Of a stretch of 64,000 bases of DNA, positions 40,519-49,672 are shown in pieces. The number at the start of each line of letters is the position of its first letter. The first letter of the stretch is position 1. The stretch spans positions 12,678 to 76,677 of the forward strand of contig JBBRZN010000006.1 in NCBI GenBank assembly GCA_038236705.1, read 5' to 3'. This DNA is from AC-32 sp038236705 (GTDB lineage Bacteria; Actinomycetota; Thermoleophilia; Gaiellales; Gaiellaceae). Both the position numbers and the translations under genes were made by a program. The notes beneath the pieces are model-generated. The model saw nothing but the letters and a program-made list of their open reading frames with translations. It was not told the DNA's origin and did not search any database.

Positions 40519-41493
40519 TCAGGCACCGGAGAGCTTGAACACCTTCCTCAGTATCTCCCGCACGGCCGTCAGCGGGTCGAGCGCGCGGCTCTGCACCTCG
40601 TCGAGCAGGCGTCGCAGCTCGGGATCGTCGGCCACCGCACGCTCGAGGTGCGCCTTCGCCCGGGCCGAGGCGACCGCGAAGACCTCGCCGGCGAGGTTCT
40701 TGCGCCGCTGCTCCTCGAGCAGGCCTTCCGACTCGAGGAACGCGCGATGCGCCTCGACCTGCTCCCAGAGCTCCGGCACGTGCTCGGCCCGCATGGCCTC
40801 GGTGAGCACGATCGGCGGCTTCCACGCGCGTTCCCTGTCGAGCGAGAGCACCGAGCGCACCTCGTTCAGCATCGTCTTGGCGGCGGGATGATCCATCTTG
40901 TTGATCGCGATCACGTCGGGGATCTCCATGATCCCTGCCTTCAGCGCCTGGATCGAGTCGCCGGAGCCCGGCATCAACACGAGCACGACCGTGTCGGCGA
41001 TCCCGATCACCTCGACCTCGCCCTGCCCGGTGCCGACCGTCTCGAGGAAGACGAGGTCCTTGCCGCCCGCGTCGAGCACGAGCAGCGCCTGGAGCGTCGC
41101 CTCCGCGAGCCCGCCGAGGTGGCCCCGGGTGCCCATCGAGCGAATGAAGACCTCGGGGTCGAGGAAGTGATCGCTCAGGCGGATGCGATCGCCGAGCAGC
41201 GCTCCCTGGGTGAACGGGCTCGAGGGATCGACGGAGATGACCCCGACCGAGCGGTCCTGGTCGCGGACGTGTCTTACGAGGGCGCTGATCAGGCTCGACT
41301 TGCCGACTCCCGGAGGGCCGGTGATGCCTACGGCGTAGGCGCGGCCCGTCTCGGGATCGCGGTCGGGGACGACCTCGTCGGCGTGGGGGTCGGTGTTCTC
41401 GACGCGCGTGAACGCCCGCGCGCGGGCGCGCCGGTCCCGGGCGCCCACGCCGGCAGCGAGCGACTCGCGTGTGAAGTCACGCCGTGCGGCCAC
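40519..41493 (-). CDS. meaB: Methylmalonyl-CoA mutase-associated GTPase MeaB
   Basis: 324 residues. G3E-family P-loop GTPase that protects and reloads the B12-dependent methylmalonyl-CoA mutase. Walker A GPPGVGKSSL, switch segment VDPSSPFTQGALLGDRIRL, the family hallmark DPEVFIRSMGTRGHLGGL, FLETVGTGQGEVEV (usually VGVGQSE) and base-recognition NKMDHP are all visible, and the C-terminal dimerisation helices are complete. The mutase subunits are not in this window. With the carboxylases nearby it fits propionate/branched-chain catabolism. Confidence 0.95.
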   Translation of the reverse strand: MAARRDFTRESLAAGVGARDRRARARAFTRVENTDPHADEVVPDRDPETGRAYAVGITGPPGVGKSSLISALVRHVRDQDRSVGVISVDPSSPFTQGALLGDRIRLSDHFLDPEVFIRSMGTRGHLGGLAEATLQALLVLDAGGKDLVFLETVGTGQGEVEVIGIADTVVLVLMPGSGDSIQALKAGIMEIPDVIAINKMDHPAAKTMLNEVRSVLSLDRERAWKPPIVLTEAMRAEHVPELWEQVEAHRAFLESEGLLEEQRRKNLAGEVFAVASARAKAHLERAVADDPELRRLLDEVQSRALDPLTAVREILRKVFKLSGA

Positions 41494-41502
41494 GACGAGA
41501 TG

Positions 41503-42777
41503 CTAAGCGCGCTGGGTGGGCTCGACCGAGGCTGCGGGAAGCGGCCGCCGTTCCGGAAGGCCGGGACTACCGGAGGCGGCCCGGGCCAGCACGAGCCCGA
41601 CGAGGCCGGCAAGCCCTGCTGCGATCGACGCCGCGCCCCAGATCCAGCGCGGCCCGACGATGTCGGTGAAGTGGCCCGCGACGATCATCCCGAGGGTGAG
41701 CATGGCGACGTTCGAGCTCATCACGACGGCGAACGCGCGTCCTCGCAGCGCATCGGGCGTCCCGCGCTGCACAAGGAGCGCGTTGCAGACGACGGCCGCG
41801 CCGTTCCCGGCGCCGGAGATCACGACACAGGCCGCCGCGACCCAGACGTCCGGCGCCACCGCCGCCAGCCCGATGCCCAGCGCCATCAGTCCGAGCGACG
41901 CGCCGTAGACGTTCGGAAGCCCGCGCCGGTCGATCCACGAGCTCGCGAGGAAGGCGCCGAACGCGAGCCCGATCCCCGAGCAGCCCATCAGCAGGCCCAG
42001 CCCGAACTGACCGGCATCGAAGGCTCGGAACGCCAGCCGCGGCTCCGCCACGTTGACGGCGGCGTTCGAGAACATGGCCACGTTCCACGCGATCAGCACG
42101 GTCAGGAGCGCGCGCGAGCGCACCGCCAGGGCGAAGCCGTCCTTGAGGTCGAGCCAGTGCCCGCGGCTCGCCGCCGCGGTGGCCTGCAGCAGCCCTTGCG
42201 GGATCCGCCAGAGGAAGACGACGGAGATCAGGAACGTGCACGCGTTGATCCAGTACGAGACGTCGACGCCGGAGGCCGCGACTAGGGCGCCGCCGGCGAG
42301 CGAGCCGAGCGCCCAGGTCAGGTTGTCGACCGTTTGGAGGAGCGCGTTCGCGCTCGGGAGGTCGGCGTCCTTGACGAGGTTCGGCAGGCCTGCGTAGACC
42401 GCGGGCCGGAAGAAGCCCGTCGCGATGCCGGCGATCGCCGCGAGCCCGACGATCTGCGTCGCGCTCGTCGTGAACGGCAGCGCCGCGAAGACGCCGAAGC
42501 GCACGAGGTCGGAGGCGATCATCAGGCGACGGCGTGAGAGCCGGTCGATCAGTGGCCCGACCAGCAGCCCGATCGCGAACGTCGGCAGCAGGTCGGCGAT
42601 CAGGAGCGCGGCCACCCAGGCCGAGGACTCCGTCCTCGACCAGATGTCAACTTCGAGCGCGACGAGCGCGAGCCACGTGCCCGCGCCGGAACCCAGGGTC
42701 GCCAGGAACAGACGGCGGAAACTCGGTTCACGGCCGAGAAGGGCGAACTGGGAGCCTGCTACGCGGGGGCGGCCCAT
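41503..42777 (-). CDS. MFS transporter (EntS/MFS_3 type exporter)
   Basis: 424 residues from ATG 42777 with GGTGAG close upstream; a TTG at 42813 is a weaker alternative. Twelve predicted helices. The N-terminal FRRLFLATLGSGAGTWLALVALEVDIWSRTES and the loop GPLIDRLSRRRLMIASDLVRFG belong to the MFS_3 group that exports siderophores, drugs or peptides. DNLTWALGSLAGGALVAASGV is also typical. It starts downstream of hisC and lies 9 bp before meaB. The substrate is unknown. Confidence 0.88.
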   Translation of the reverse strand: MGRPRVAGSQFALLGREPSFRRLFLATLGSGAGTWLALVALEVDIWSRTESSAWVAALLIADLLPTFAIGLLVGPLIDRLSRRRLMIASDLVRFGVFAALPFTTSATQIVGLAAIAGIATGFFRPAVYAGLPNLVKDADLPSANALLQTVDNLTWALGSLAGGALVAASGVDVSYWINACTFLISVVFLWRIPQGLLQATAAASRGHWLDLKDGFALAVRSRALLTVLIAWNVAMFSNAAVNVAEPRLAFRAFDAGQFGLGLLMGCSGIGLAFGAFLASSWIDRRGLPNVYGASLGLMALGIGLAAVAPDVWVAAACVVISGAGNGAAVVCNALLVQRGTPDALRGRAFAVVMSSNVAMLTLGMIVAGHFTDIVGPRWIWGAASIAAGLAGLVGLVLARAASGSPGLPERRPLPAASVEPTQRA

Positions 42778-42844
42778 CGGCTCACCAAAGGTAACACCGT
42801 CGTCGGCACCCAACGAGGGGTTTTTCGGCCATGCCCCCGGGGGA

Positions 42845-43975
42845 CTAGCGCGTGGCGCGCGGAAGCACGCGCTCGAGCGCGGCCCCGAGCAGGTCGTGCT
42901 CCTCAGGCGTTCCGACGGTGACGCGGACAGCGCCCGGCGCGCCGAAGCCGTGGGTCGGCCGGACGATCACGCCCTCGCGGAGGAGCTGCTCGAAGAACGG
43001 GCGCGAGTCGTCGCCGATCTCCACGAAGAGGAAGTTCGCCACGGCCGGGCCGACCGGCTCGAACCCGTGGTCACCCAGGATCCCCTCGAGCTGCGCGCGC
43101 CCTTCCGCGTTGGCCTGCCGGCGGCGCGCGAGCTCCTGGGCCGAGTCGAGGCTTGCCAGCGCAGCCTCCTGGGCCGGTGTGGTGATGTCGAACGCGCGGC
43201 GCACCTTGGCGATCGCGGACACGATCGGCGCCGGTGCGAGCCCGTAGCCGACGCGCAAGCCGGCGAGGCCGTAGATCTTCGAGAACGTGCGTAGGACGAC
43301 CACGCGCCGGCCTTGCTTGAGGTACTCCTCGACGCCGTCGGGATAGTCCGGGTCGTCGATGTACTCGAGGTAGGCCTGATCGAGGACGGTGACGACGTCC
43401 TCGGGCACGCGCTCGAAATAGGCCTCGAGCTCGGCCCGGGTGTTCGTCGTGCCGGTTGGGTTGTTCGGCAGGCAGATGTAGACGATTTTCGTCCGCGGCG
43501 ACAGCGCTGCGAGCATCGCTTCGAGGTCGTACCGGCCGTCGCGCAGCGGCACGGTCACCGGCACGGCACCGACCTTGCGCGCGTCGATCACGTAGCTCGG
43601 GAACGAGGGCCAGCCGCAGACGACCTCGTCGCCGGGCTCGAGCGCCGCCTGGCTGAGACAGTCGACGAGACCGTCGGAGCCGGCGCCGGGAGCGACCTCC
43701 TCGAAACGCAGGTCGAGCCGCTCGGCGAGCGCGGCCCGAAGCCGGTAGGCGCCGCCGTCCGGGTAGCGGTTCAGTTCGCCCGCGCAGCGCTCGATCGCCT
43801 CATGCGCCTCCGGGAAGGGCCCGAACGGCCCCTCGTTCGAGGCGAGCTTGACCACCCGCTCGAGCCCGAGCTCCCGCTGGACCTCCTCGACGGGCTTTCC
43901 CGGCTCATACGGAACGAGATCGTTGACCGCGGGTCTGAAGAAGCTGTCCGCGATCTCCGCGAGCGGGCCGGCCAC
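42845..43975 (-). CDS. hisC: Histidinol-phosphate aminotransferase
   Basis: 376 residues from GTG 43975. The frame is open upstream to 44188, but those residues are Arg/Cys-rich and unlike HisC. PLP fold type I aminotransferase: substrate segment KLASNEGPFGP, SDGLVDCLSQAAL, YICLPNNPTGT, DQAYLEY and the PLP Lys in RTFSKIYGLAGLRVGYG. It catalyses imidazole-acetol phosphate to histidinol phosphate; close homologues can also act on phenylalanine. No other his gene lies nearby. The 211-bp region to the divergent pntAA gene contains a short sequence also found near 61255. Confidence 0.92.
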   Translation of the reverse strand: MAGPLAEIADSFFRPAVNDLVPYEPGKPVEEVQRELGLERVVKLASNEGPFGPFPEAHEAIERCAGELNRYPDGGAYRLRAALAERLDLRFEEVAPGAGSDGLVDCLSQAALEPGDEVVCGWPSFPSYVIDARKVGAVPVTVPLRDGRYDLEAMLAALSPRTKIVYICLPNNPTGTTNTRAELEAYFERVPEDVVTVLDQAYLEYIDDPDYPDGVEEYLKQGRRVVVLRTFSKIYGLAGLRVGYGLAPAPIVSAIAKVRRAFDITTPAQEAALASLDSAQELARRRQANAEGRAQLEGILGDHGFEPVGPAVANFLFVEIGDDSRPFFEQLLREGVIVRPTHGFGAPGAVRVTVGTPEEHDLLGAALERVLPRATR

Positions 43976-44186
43976 GGCCCCGAACTTAGCACGAGGAAAA
44001 CCCTGGTTCCCCCGGGACCCCTCCTTGCTGCGCCAAAGTTCGGCTCCGGCGGCACAGCGTCTCGGCTGATCCGAGCGAAAGAGGCCCTTGTCCCTTAGTA
44101 CGGTTCGCCCGGCCTCCTCCCCAAGGCGAGCGTATCGGCGAAAAGCGCACGCGTGGGTGTCGAAAGCGCAATAGCATTGGCGCCGC

Positions 44187-45278
44187 ATGAGGGTCGGGGT
44201 GCCGAAAGAACGTGCCGCCGGCGAGCGACGCGTGGCACTCGTGCCCGAGTTCGCTGGCCGTCTGGTCGCGAGCGGCTTCGAGATCCGCGTCGAGCGTGGG
44301 GCGGGCGAGGGGGCGTCCTTCCCGGATGCGGCCTACGAAGAAGCGGGCGCCCGGATCACGGACGACGTTTATGGCCCGGTCGACGCGGTCGCGAAGGTGC
44401 AGAGCCCGAGCGAGGAGGAGGCAGCCCGGCTGCGCGAGGGCCAGGTGCTGGTCGGTTTTCTCCAGCCACTGACGGATCCGGAAGGGATCGCGCGGCTCGT
44501 CGCACGCGGCGTCACCGCCTTCGCGATGGAGTCGATCCCTCGCATCACGCGCGCGCAGCCGATGGACGCCCTCTCCTCGCAGGCCACGGTCTCCGGGTAC
44601 AAGGCGACGCTGATCGCGGCCGAGCGGCTCCCGAAGTTCTTTCCGATGCTGATGACCGCGGCGGGGACCGTCGCGCCCGCGAAGGTGCTCGTGCTCGGGG
44701 CCGGGGTCGCGGGGCTGCAGGCAGTGGCGACGGCGCGGCGACTGGGAGCGGTGGTCACCGGCTTCGACGTGCGCCCCGTCGTGCGAGAGCAGATCGAGAG
44801 CCTCGGCGCGAACTGGCTCGACCTGGGCGTAGTCGGGGAGGAGACCGAGGGGGGCTACGCGCAAGAGCTCTCCGAGGAACAGCAGCAGCGCCAGCAGGTG
44901 GAGCTCGAGGCGCGCCTGCCCGAGTTCGACGTGGTAATCACGACGGCCCTGATCCCCGGCCGGCCTGCGCCACGGCTCATCCCGGCGAGCGCCGTTGCGG
45001 CCATGCGGCCCGGCTCGGTGATCGTCGATCTCGCCGCGGAGGCCGGCGGCAACTGCGAGCTGACCGAGCCCGGCGAGGAGGTCGTCCGCGAGAGCGTGAC
45101 CATCGTCGGCTCGACGAACCTGCCCAGCTCGATGCCGTTCCACGCGAGCCAGCTCTATGCGCGAAACGTCTCCGCCCTCCTCCAGCACCTAGCGCCCGAG
45201 GGCGAGCTCGTGCTCGACTTCGAGGACGCGATCACCGCCGGCGCCTGCGTCACCCGCAAGGAGGAAGTGCCGGCATGA
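44187..45278 (+). CDS. pntA: NAD(P) transhydrogenase subunit alpha, NAD-binding part (PntAA type)
   Basis: 363 residues. Domain I of proton-translocating transhydrogenase, which binds NAD(H) in the cytoplasm. MRVGVPKERAAGERRVALVPE is the typical start. The NAD-binding Rossmann segment is VLVLGAGVAGLQAVATARRLGA, and the mobile loop and MRPGSVIVDLAAEAGGNCE are present. The protein ends before the membrane helices, so the alpha subunit is split in two, as in Rhodospirillum. The membrane part follows 164 bp downstream. Confidence 0.94.
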   Translation: MRVGVPKERAAGERRVALVPEFAGRLVASGFEIRVERGAGEGASFPDAAYEEAGARITDDVYGPVDAVAKVQSPSEEEAARLREGQVLVGFLQPLTDPEGIARLVARGVTAFAMESIPRITRAQPMDALSSQATVSGYKATLIAAERLPKFFPMLMTAAGTVAPAKVLVLGAGVAGLQAVATARRLGAVVTGFDVRPVVREQIESLGANWLDLGVVGEETEGGYAQELSEEQQQRQQVELEARLPEFDVVITTALIPGRPAPRLIPASAVAAMRPGSVIVDLAAEAGGNCELTEPGEEVVRESVTIVGSTNLPSSMPFHASQLYARNVSALLQHLAPEGELVLDFEDAITAGACVTRKEEVPA

Positions 45279-45366
45279 CGGAAAGACACAGGATCTTCAC
45301 GAAGCTGTCACAGACACGCGACCCTGAGGCGGGTACCATCAACCGCGAGGGCCGCGGGTCACTTCA

Positions 45367-45383
45367 CCCCACCCTGGGTGGGG
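45367..45383 (+). other. Hairpin between pntAA and pntAB
   Basis: CCCCACCC (45367-45374) is followed after one base by GGGTGGGG (45376-45383), so at least a 6-bp stem with a 5-nt loop can form in the 163-bp leader of pntAB. There is no T run. It may be an attenuator or mRNA stability element adjusting the ratio of subunits; this is inference. Confidence 0.4.
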
Positions 45384-45441
45384 GGTGCGGAGTCTCTCCG
45401 GACATGGCCCGTTGGGACAGGGCTTTCCAGGGGTCGGCTCG

Positions 45442-45783
45442 ATGAGCCACGACCGGCTGCTCGTTTTCGAGCTCACGATCCTCGTGCTCGCGATCTTCCT
45501 CGGGTTCGAGGTGATCTCGAAGGTGCCGACGCTGCTGCACACGCCGCTCATGTCGGGCACCAATGCGATCCACGGAATCGTGATCGTCGGGGCGATGGTC
45601 GTCATGGGCCAGGGGCGCAAGGACACGCTGACCTGGGTGATCGGGTTCGTCGCCGTCATCCTCGCCTCGGCGAACGTGGTCGGTGGCTTCGTCGTCACCG
45701 ACCGGATGCTGGAGATGTTCAAGCGGCGCAAGCCCGAGCGCCCGGCCAAGGACGACGACCACAGCGCCGACCCCCAGCCTTGA
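45442..45783 (+). CDS. NAD(P) transhydrogenase subunit alpha, membrane part (PntAB type)
   Basis: 113 residues from ATG 45442 with AGGGG upstream. Small membrane subunit with three to four helices: LLVFELTILVLAIFLGFEVIS, the conserved cytoplasmic KVPTLLHTPLMSGTNAIHGIVIVGA, and VIGFVAVILASANVVGGFVVTDRMLEMF. The last two motifs are diagnostic for PntAB. It carries part of the proton channel. The pntB start overlaps its stop (TTGA). Confidence 0.94.
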   Translation: MSHDRLLVFELTILVLAIFLGFEVISKVPTLLHTPLMSGTNAIHGIVIVGAMVVMGQGRKDTLTWVIGFVAVILASANVVGGFVVTDRMLEMFKRRKPERPAKDDDHSADPQP

Positions 45784-47171
45784 GCCGCACCACCACCGAC
45801 CTGCTCTACCTGGTCACGATCGTGACCTTCATCCTCGCGCTGCGCTTCCTTTCGCGCCCGGACAAGGCGCGCCTGGGGAACTGGATCGGCGCCGCCGGAA
45901 TGCTCCTCGCGATCGCCGTCACCTTCGCCCAAAGCTCGATCGTGAGTTACTGGGAGATCGCGCTCGGCATGGTCATCGGCGGTGGTTTCGGGGCGGTTGC
46001 GGCCCGCCGCGTGAAGATGACCGCGATGCCGCAGATGGTGGCGCTGTTCAACGGCGTCGGCGGCGGCGCGGCGGCTCTCGTCTCCTGGGCCGAGTTCCAC
46101 CGCCAGGCGCCTCTGGCCGGCCACCTCAAGGTGGACATCTCGATCGCGATCATGCTCTCCGCGCTGATCGGGGCCATCTCATTCGCGGGCTCGATGGTCG
46201 CATTCGCGAAGCTCCAGGAGCTGATTCAGGGGCGTCCGATCACGTACCCGGGCCAGCAGGTCGTCAACGCACTCGTCGTCGGCGGCGCCCTCGCCGCAGG
46301 CATCGCGATCGCCGCCGGCGCGGAGGAGCAGTGGCTGATGTGGGTGCTGCTCGCCTGTGCCTCGGTCTTCGGCGTCCTCTTCGTGCTGCCGATCGGCGGA
46401 GCCGACATGCCGGTCGTGATCTCGCTCTTGAACGCGTTCACCGGCCTTGCCGCCGCCGCGACCGGTTTCGAGCTCGAGAACAACGTTCTGATCGTGGCCG
46501 GGATGCTCGTCGGTGCCTCCGGAACGCTGCTCACCTTGATGATGAGCCGCGCGATGAACCGCTCGATCACGAACGTCCTTTTCGGCGCCTTCGGCCAGGT
46601 GACCACCGCGGCGGCCGCGGCGGCGGACACCGACGGCGGCACCGTTCGCTCGGCGAGCGCCGAGGACGTCGCGGTCATGCTCGCGTATGCGGACAAGGTC
46701 GTGGTCGTCCCCGGCTATGGGCTCGCCGTCGCACAGGCGCAGCACGACGTCCGCCAGCTCGCCGATCTACTCGAGGAGAAGGGCGTCGAGGTGACCTACG
46801 CGATCCATCCCGTCGCCGGCCGGATGCCGGGTCACATGAATGTGCTCCTCGCCGAGGCAAACGTCCCCTACCCGCAGCTCAAGGAGATGGACGAGGCCAA
46901 CCCGGAGTTCGCGCGCACCAACGTCGTGCTCGTCGTAGGCGCCAACGACGTGGTCAACCCCGATGCCCGCAACAACCAGGGCAGCCCGATCTATGGGATG
47001 CCGATCCTGAACGTCGACCAGGCGCAGACCGTGGTCGTGCTCAAGCGGAGCATGAGCCCCGGCTTCGCCGGGATCGAGAATCCGCTCTTCTCCAATCCGA
47101 AGACGGTGATGCTCTTCGGCGACGCGAAGGACTCGATCACGAAGCTGATCGGAGACGTGAAGGGCCTCTAA
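45780..47171 (+). CDS. pntB: NAD(P) transhydrogenase subunit beta
   Basis: 463 residues starting at TTG 45780, which overlaps the pntAB stop by 4 bp. About nine membrane helices (first half) with TAMPQMVALFNGVGGGAAAL, then the NADP(H)-binding domain III: VVVVPGYGLAVAQAQHDVRQLADLL, HPVAGRMPGHMNVLLAEA, VVGANDVVNPDARNNQGSPIYGMPIL and FSNPKTVMLFGDAK. It couples hydride transfer from NADH to NADP+ with proton import, supplying NADPH. All functional motifs are intact. Confidence 0.96.
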   Translation: MSRTTTDLLYLVTIVTFILALRFLSRPDKARLGNWIGAAGMLLAIAVTFAQSSIVSYWEIALGMVIGGGFGAVAARRVKMTAMPQMVALFNGVGGGAAALVSWAEFHRQAPLAGHLKVDISIAIMLSALIGAISFAGSMVAFAKLQELIQGRPITYPGQQVVNALVVGGALAAGIAIAAGAEEQWLMWVLLACASVFGVLFVLPIGGADMPVVISLLNAFTGLAAAATGFELENNVLIVAGMLVGASGTLLTLMMSRAMNRSITNVLFGAFGQVTTAAAAAADTDGGTVRSASAEDVAVMLAYADKVVVVPGYGLAVAQAQHDVRQLADLLEEKGVEVTYAIHPVAGRMPGHMNVLLAEANVPYPQLKEMDEANPEFARTNVVLVVGANDVVNPDARNNQGSPIYGMPILNVDQAQTVVVLKRSMSPGFAGIENPLFSNPKTVMLFGDAKDSITKLIGDVKGL

Positions 47172-47175
47172 GACG

Positions 47176-48111
47176 GTGGTTCCGCTCTTCGCAGCCCGGG
47201 ACGTCGAGGCCGCTGTCTCGCCCGAGCGCGCGCTCGAGGCTGTGCGAGAAGCATTCGTCGCCTACGCACGCAGCGAGTGGTCGATGCCGCCGAAGGTGTA
47301 CGTGCCGGCCTATCCGGCGGGCGACTTTCGCGCAATGCCCGCCCTCGGCGCCGGTCACGCGGCCCTGAAGTGGGTGACCTCGTTTCCGGGAAATCCCGAG
47401 CGCGGGCTACCTACGGTGATGGGACTTGTACTGGTGTCCGACGCCTCGAACGGCGTGCTGAAGGCGGTCCTGGATGCCGGCGCCGTGACGGCCCTGCGCA
47501 CCGGAGCCGCGGCGGTGCTGGCGGCCGAGACGCTCGGCCGCACCGACGCCGGAAGCGCGGCGGTCGTCGGCGCAGGGGTCAACGGGCGTGCCGCGGCTCG
47601 GACGTTCCTCGCCAGGGGACGCGACGTCTTGATCTGGGACGTCGACCTGGCTCGAACCAAGGCGGCGGCCGACGAGCTCGGCGCTCGTCGTGCAGCTTCA
47701 CGCCAGGAAGCACTCGGCGCGGACATCGTCGTGACGATGACGCCCGGCCAGAAGGTGCTGTTCCCGCAAGGCTCGCTACGCGAGGGCCAGCACGTCAGCC
47801 TGATGGGCGCGGACGGCCCGGGGAAGACAGAGATCGCAGTGGAGGAGGTCCTCCGGACACACGTCTTCTGCGACGACTGGGAACAGGCGAGCCACGCCGG
47901 CGAGCTGATGCATGCAGTCGACCGTGGCCTGCTCGAGCGCAATCGAGTAACCCAGCTCGGTGACGTTCTGGCGGGCATTGCCCCGGGGCGGGGGTCCGAC
48001 GACGAGATCACGACCTTCGACTCGACGGGCCTGGCGATTCAGGATCTTGCGGTCGCGCTTGCGGCGATGGAGCAGGCCGACGAGCTGGATTTGCCGACGA
48101 TCAGCCTCTAG
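47176..48111 (+). CDS. Ornithine cyclodeaminase/mu-crystallin family protein
   Basis: 311 residues from GTG 47176, only 4 bp after pntB. NAD(P)-dependent family acting on amino or imino acids (ornithine cyclodeaminase, alanine dehydrogenase, ketimine reductase). Motifs: ALKWVTSFPGNP with the substrate Lys, LDAGAVTALRTGAAAVLAA, Rossmann AAVVGAGVNGRAAARTFLARG, and IVVTMTPG. The precise substrate cannot be told from sequence. Its position after the NADPH-generating transhydrogenase is suggestive only. Confidence 0.9.
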   Translation: MVPLFAARDVEAAVSPERALEAVREAFVAYARSEWSMPPKVYVPAYPAGDFRAMPALGAGHAALKWVTSFPGNPERGLPTVMGLVLVSDASNGVLKAVLDAGAVTALRTGAAAVLAAETLGRTDAGSAAVVGAGVNGRAAARTFLARGRDVLIWDVDLARTKAAADELGARRAASRQEALGADIVVTMTPGQKVLFPQGSLREGQHVSLMGADGPGKTEIAVEEVLRTHVFCDDWEQASHAGELMHAVDRGLLERNRVTQLGDVLAGIAPGRGSDDEITTFDSTGLAIQDLAVALAAMEQADELDLPTISL

Positions 48112-48155
48112 AGGGCCGAGGTAGGCTGAGCGCTCCCACGCGAAGGAGGCGCTAC

Positions 48156-48527
48156 ATGGAAGGGCAGCTGGTGCACTTCGAGTTGCCGGCCGAGGACGCG
48201 GGCCGCGCGAAGGAGTTCTGGAAGTCGCTGTTCGGCTGGAAGTTCCGCGAGTGGACCGGCCCGGTCGAGTACCACATGCTCGAGGGGATCGAGCCGGGCG
48301 GCGCGATCTACCCCTCCGAGGAACAGGCAGGCGCGGGCCCGATCGTGTATTTCGGTACCTCGGACATCGAGGCCTCGATCGCCCGGGCACGGGAGCTCGG
48401 CGGCTCGGCCGACGAGAAGCAGCCCATTCCGCGGATCGGCTGGTTCGCTCGCTGCCGCGACACCGAAGGAAACGAGTTCTCGCTCTTCCAGGCAGACGAG
48501 ACGGTGCCCGCGCCGGACGAGAGCTAG
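48156..48527 (+). CDS. VOC family protein (glyoxalase/bleomycin-resistance fold)
   Basis: 123 residues. One pair of beta-alpha-beta-beta-beta modules: VHFELPAEDAGRAKEFWKSLFGWKF, then IVYFGTSDIEASIARARELGGSADEKQPIP and GNEFSLFQADE. This subgroup (VOC proteins with FxxxFGW) is common in actinobacteria and mostly uncharacterised. Likely metal ligands are H10, E50 and E109. GAAGGAG lies upstream of the ATG. Its stop overlaps the convergent oxidoreductase stop. Confidence 0.9.
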   Translation: MEGQLVHFELPAEDAGRAKEFWKSLFGWKFREWTGPVEYHMLEGIEPGGAIYPSEEQAGAGPIVYFGTSDIEASIARARELGGSADEKQPIPRIGWFARCRDTEGNEFSLFQADETVPAPDES

Positions 48528-49660
48528 ACAGCCAGTAGCCGCGCGGGCTCGAACAGCTCGAGCTCGGGTGCCGGCCGTCCGAGGATCGCCTCGGCGACGA
48601 GCTCGCCGCAGGCGAAGCCCAGCACGTTGCCGTGGCCCGAGTAGCCGCAGGAGACCCAGACGTTGTCGTGGCCGGGGACGACACCGACGAGCGGAAGCCG
48701 GTCCTCGGTCGCTCCGAAGGTCCCTGCCCAACGGTGCGTGATCTTCGGCACCTCCCCGAGCAGCTCGGTCACGAAGCGTTCGAGATGGCCCTGGATCAGC
48801 GGCGTCACTTCCTCCTCGGCGGTGTGCTCGTGGTCGGGCGCCTTGTCCCGGAATCCCCCGGCGACGAGCCGTCCCTCCGACGTCTGCTGCCAGTAGTCGT
48901 AGCCGTGCCTGGCGTAGTGCGGGCATGGGAACAGGCGCCGCTCCAGCGGCTCGGTCACGAGCACCTGGCCCCGCGTGGGAGTGACGATCGCGTCGAGCTC
49001 CGGCAGCAGGCCCTGCGTGTAGCCGTCGGTGGCGAGCACGACGTGGTCGGCTTCGAGCTCGTCGATCGCCTCGACGTGCTGGTGCTCCCGCAGCTCGGCG
49101 CCGGCCTCGAGTGCGCGCAACGCGAGCCGGCGCACCCAGCGGGCAGGCTGAAGCGACCCATCCAGGGGATGGAAGATCGCCCCGTCGAACCGGCCGCGGA
49201 GCGGCTCCGCGAGCTCGTCTTGCCACTCGACGTCGAAGCCGTCCTCACGGAGGGCCTCGTACTCGGCCTCGAGCTCGGACCGCTCCTCGGGATCCGCGGC
49301 GAGGCGGAGGCTGCCCGTGCGCCGGAAGGCGTCGCCCGCCAACCCTTCGAGCCGGTCGAGGGAGCGCTCCGTCAGGCGCCAGAGGCCATTGGCCCGCTCC
49401 GGCCCGAGATCGCGGCGTGCAGCGTCGTAGGCCGGCGCGCCGCCACGCAGCGCGAAGCCGCCGTTCCGCCCGCTCGCCCCGCCGGCGATCTCCCGCGCCT
49501 CGTGAACGCGGACGCGCCGTCCCGCCTCCGCGAGCGCGAGCGCGCAGGCGCAACCGGTCACGCCGCCGCCGACGATCGCCACGTCCACCGGCCCCGCCGG
49601 TCGGCTCGCGGGATCGGGAAAGCCAGAGCGCTCCTCGGAGAGCCAGTAGGAGCTCGTCAC
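48524..49660 (-). CDS. FAD-dependent amine oxidoreductase (DAO/PuuB-like)
   Basis: 378 residues. FAD-binding VDVAIVGGGVTGCACALALAEAG, the DAO-family segment EIAGGASGRNGGFALRGGAPAYD and the C-terminal FAD contact VSCGYSGHGNVLGFACGELVAEAI. The N-terminal SYWLSEE resembles gamma-glutamylputrescine oxidases, which start similarly with a SYW.. motif before the Rossmann fold. It probably oxidises an amine or amino acid. Distinct from the second DAO enzyme at 17694-18746. Confidence 0.88.
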   Translation of the reverse strand: MTSSYWLSEERSGFPDPASRPAGPVDVAIVGGGVTGCACALALAEAGRRVRVHEAREIAGGASGRNGGFALRGGAPAYDAARRDLGPERANGLWRLTERSLDRLEGLAGDAFRRTGSLRLAADPEERSELEAEYEALREDGFDVEWQDELAEPLRGRFDGAIFHPLDGSLQPARWVRRLALRALEAGAELREHQHVEAIDELEADHVVLATDGYTQGLLPELDAIVTPTRGQVLVTEPLERRLFPCPHYARHGYDYWQQTSEGRLVAGGFRDKAPDHEHTAEEEVTPLIQGHLERFVTELLGEVPKITHRWAGTFGATEDRLPLVGVVPGHDNVWVSCGYSGHGNVLGFACGELVAEAILGRPAPELELFEPARLLAV

Positions 49661-49672
49661 GATGTCGCGATC

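Noticed and set aside
42834..42843. GCCCCCGGGGGA-type palindrome after hisC as a terminator
   Set aside because: The palindrome has no loop and no T run, so it is not convincing as a terminator.
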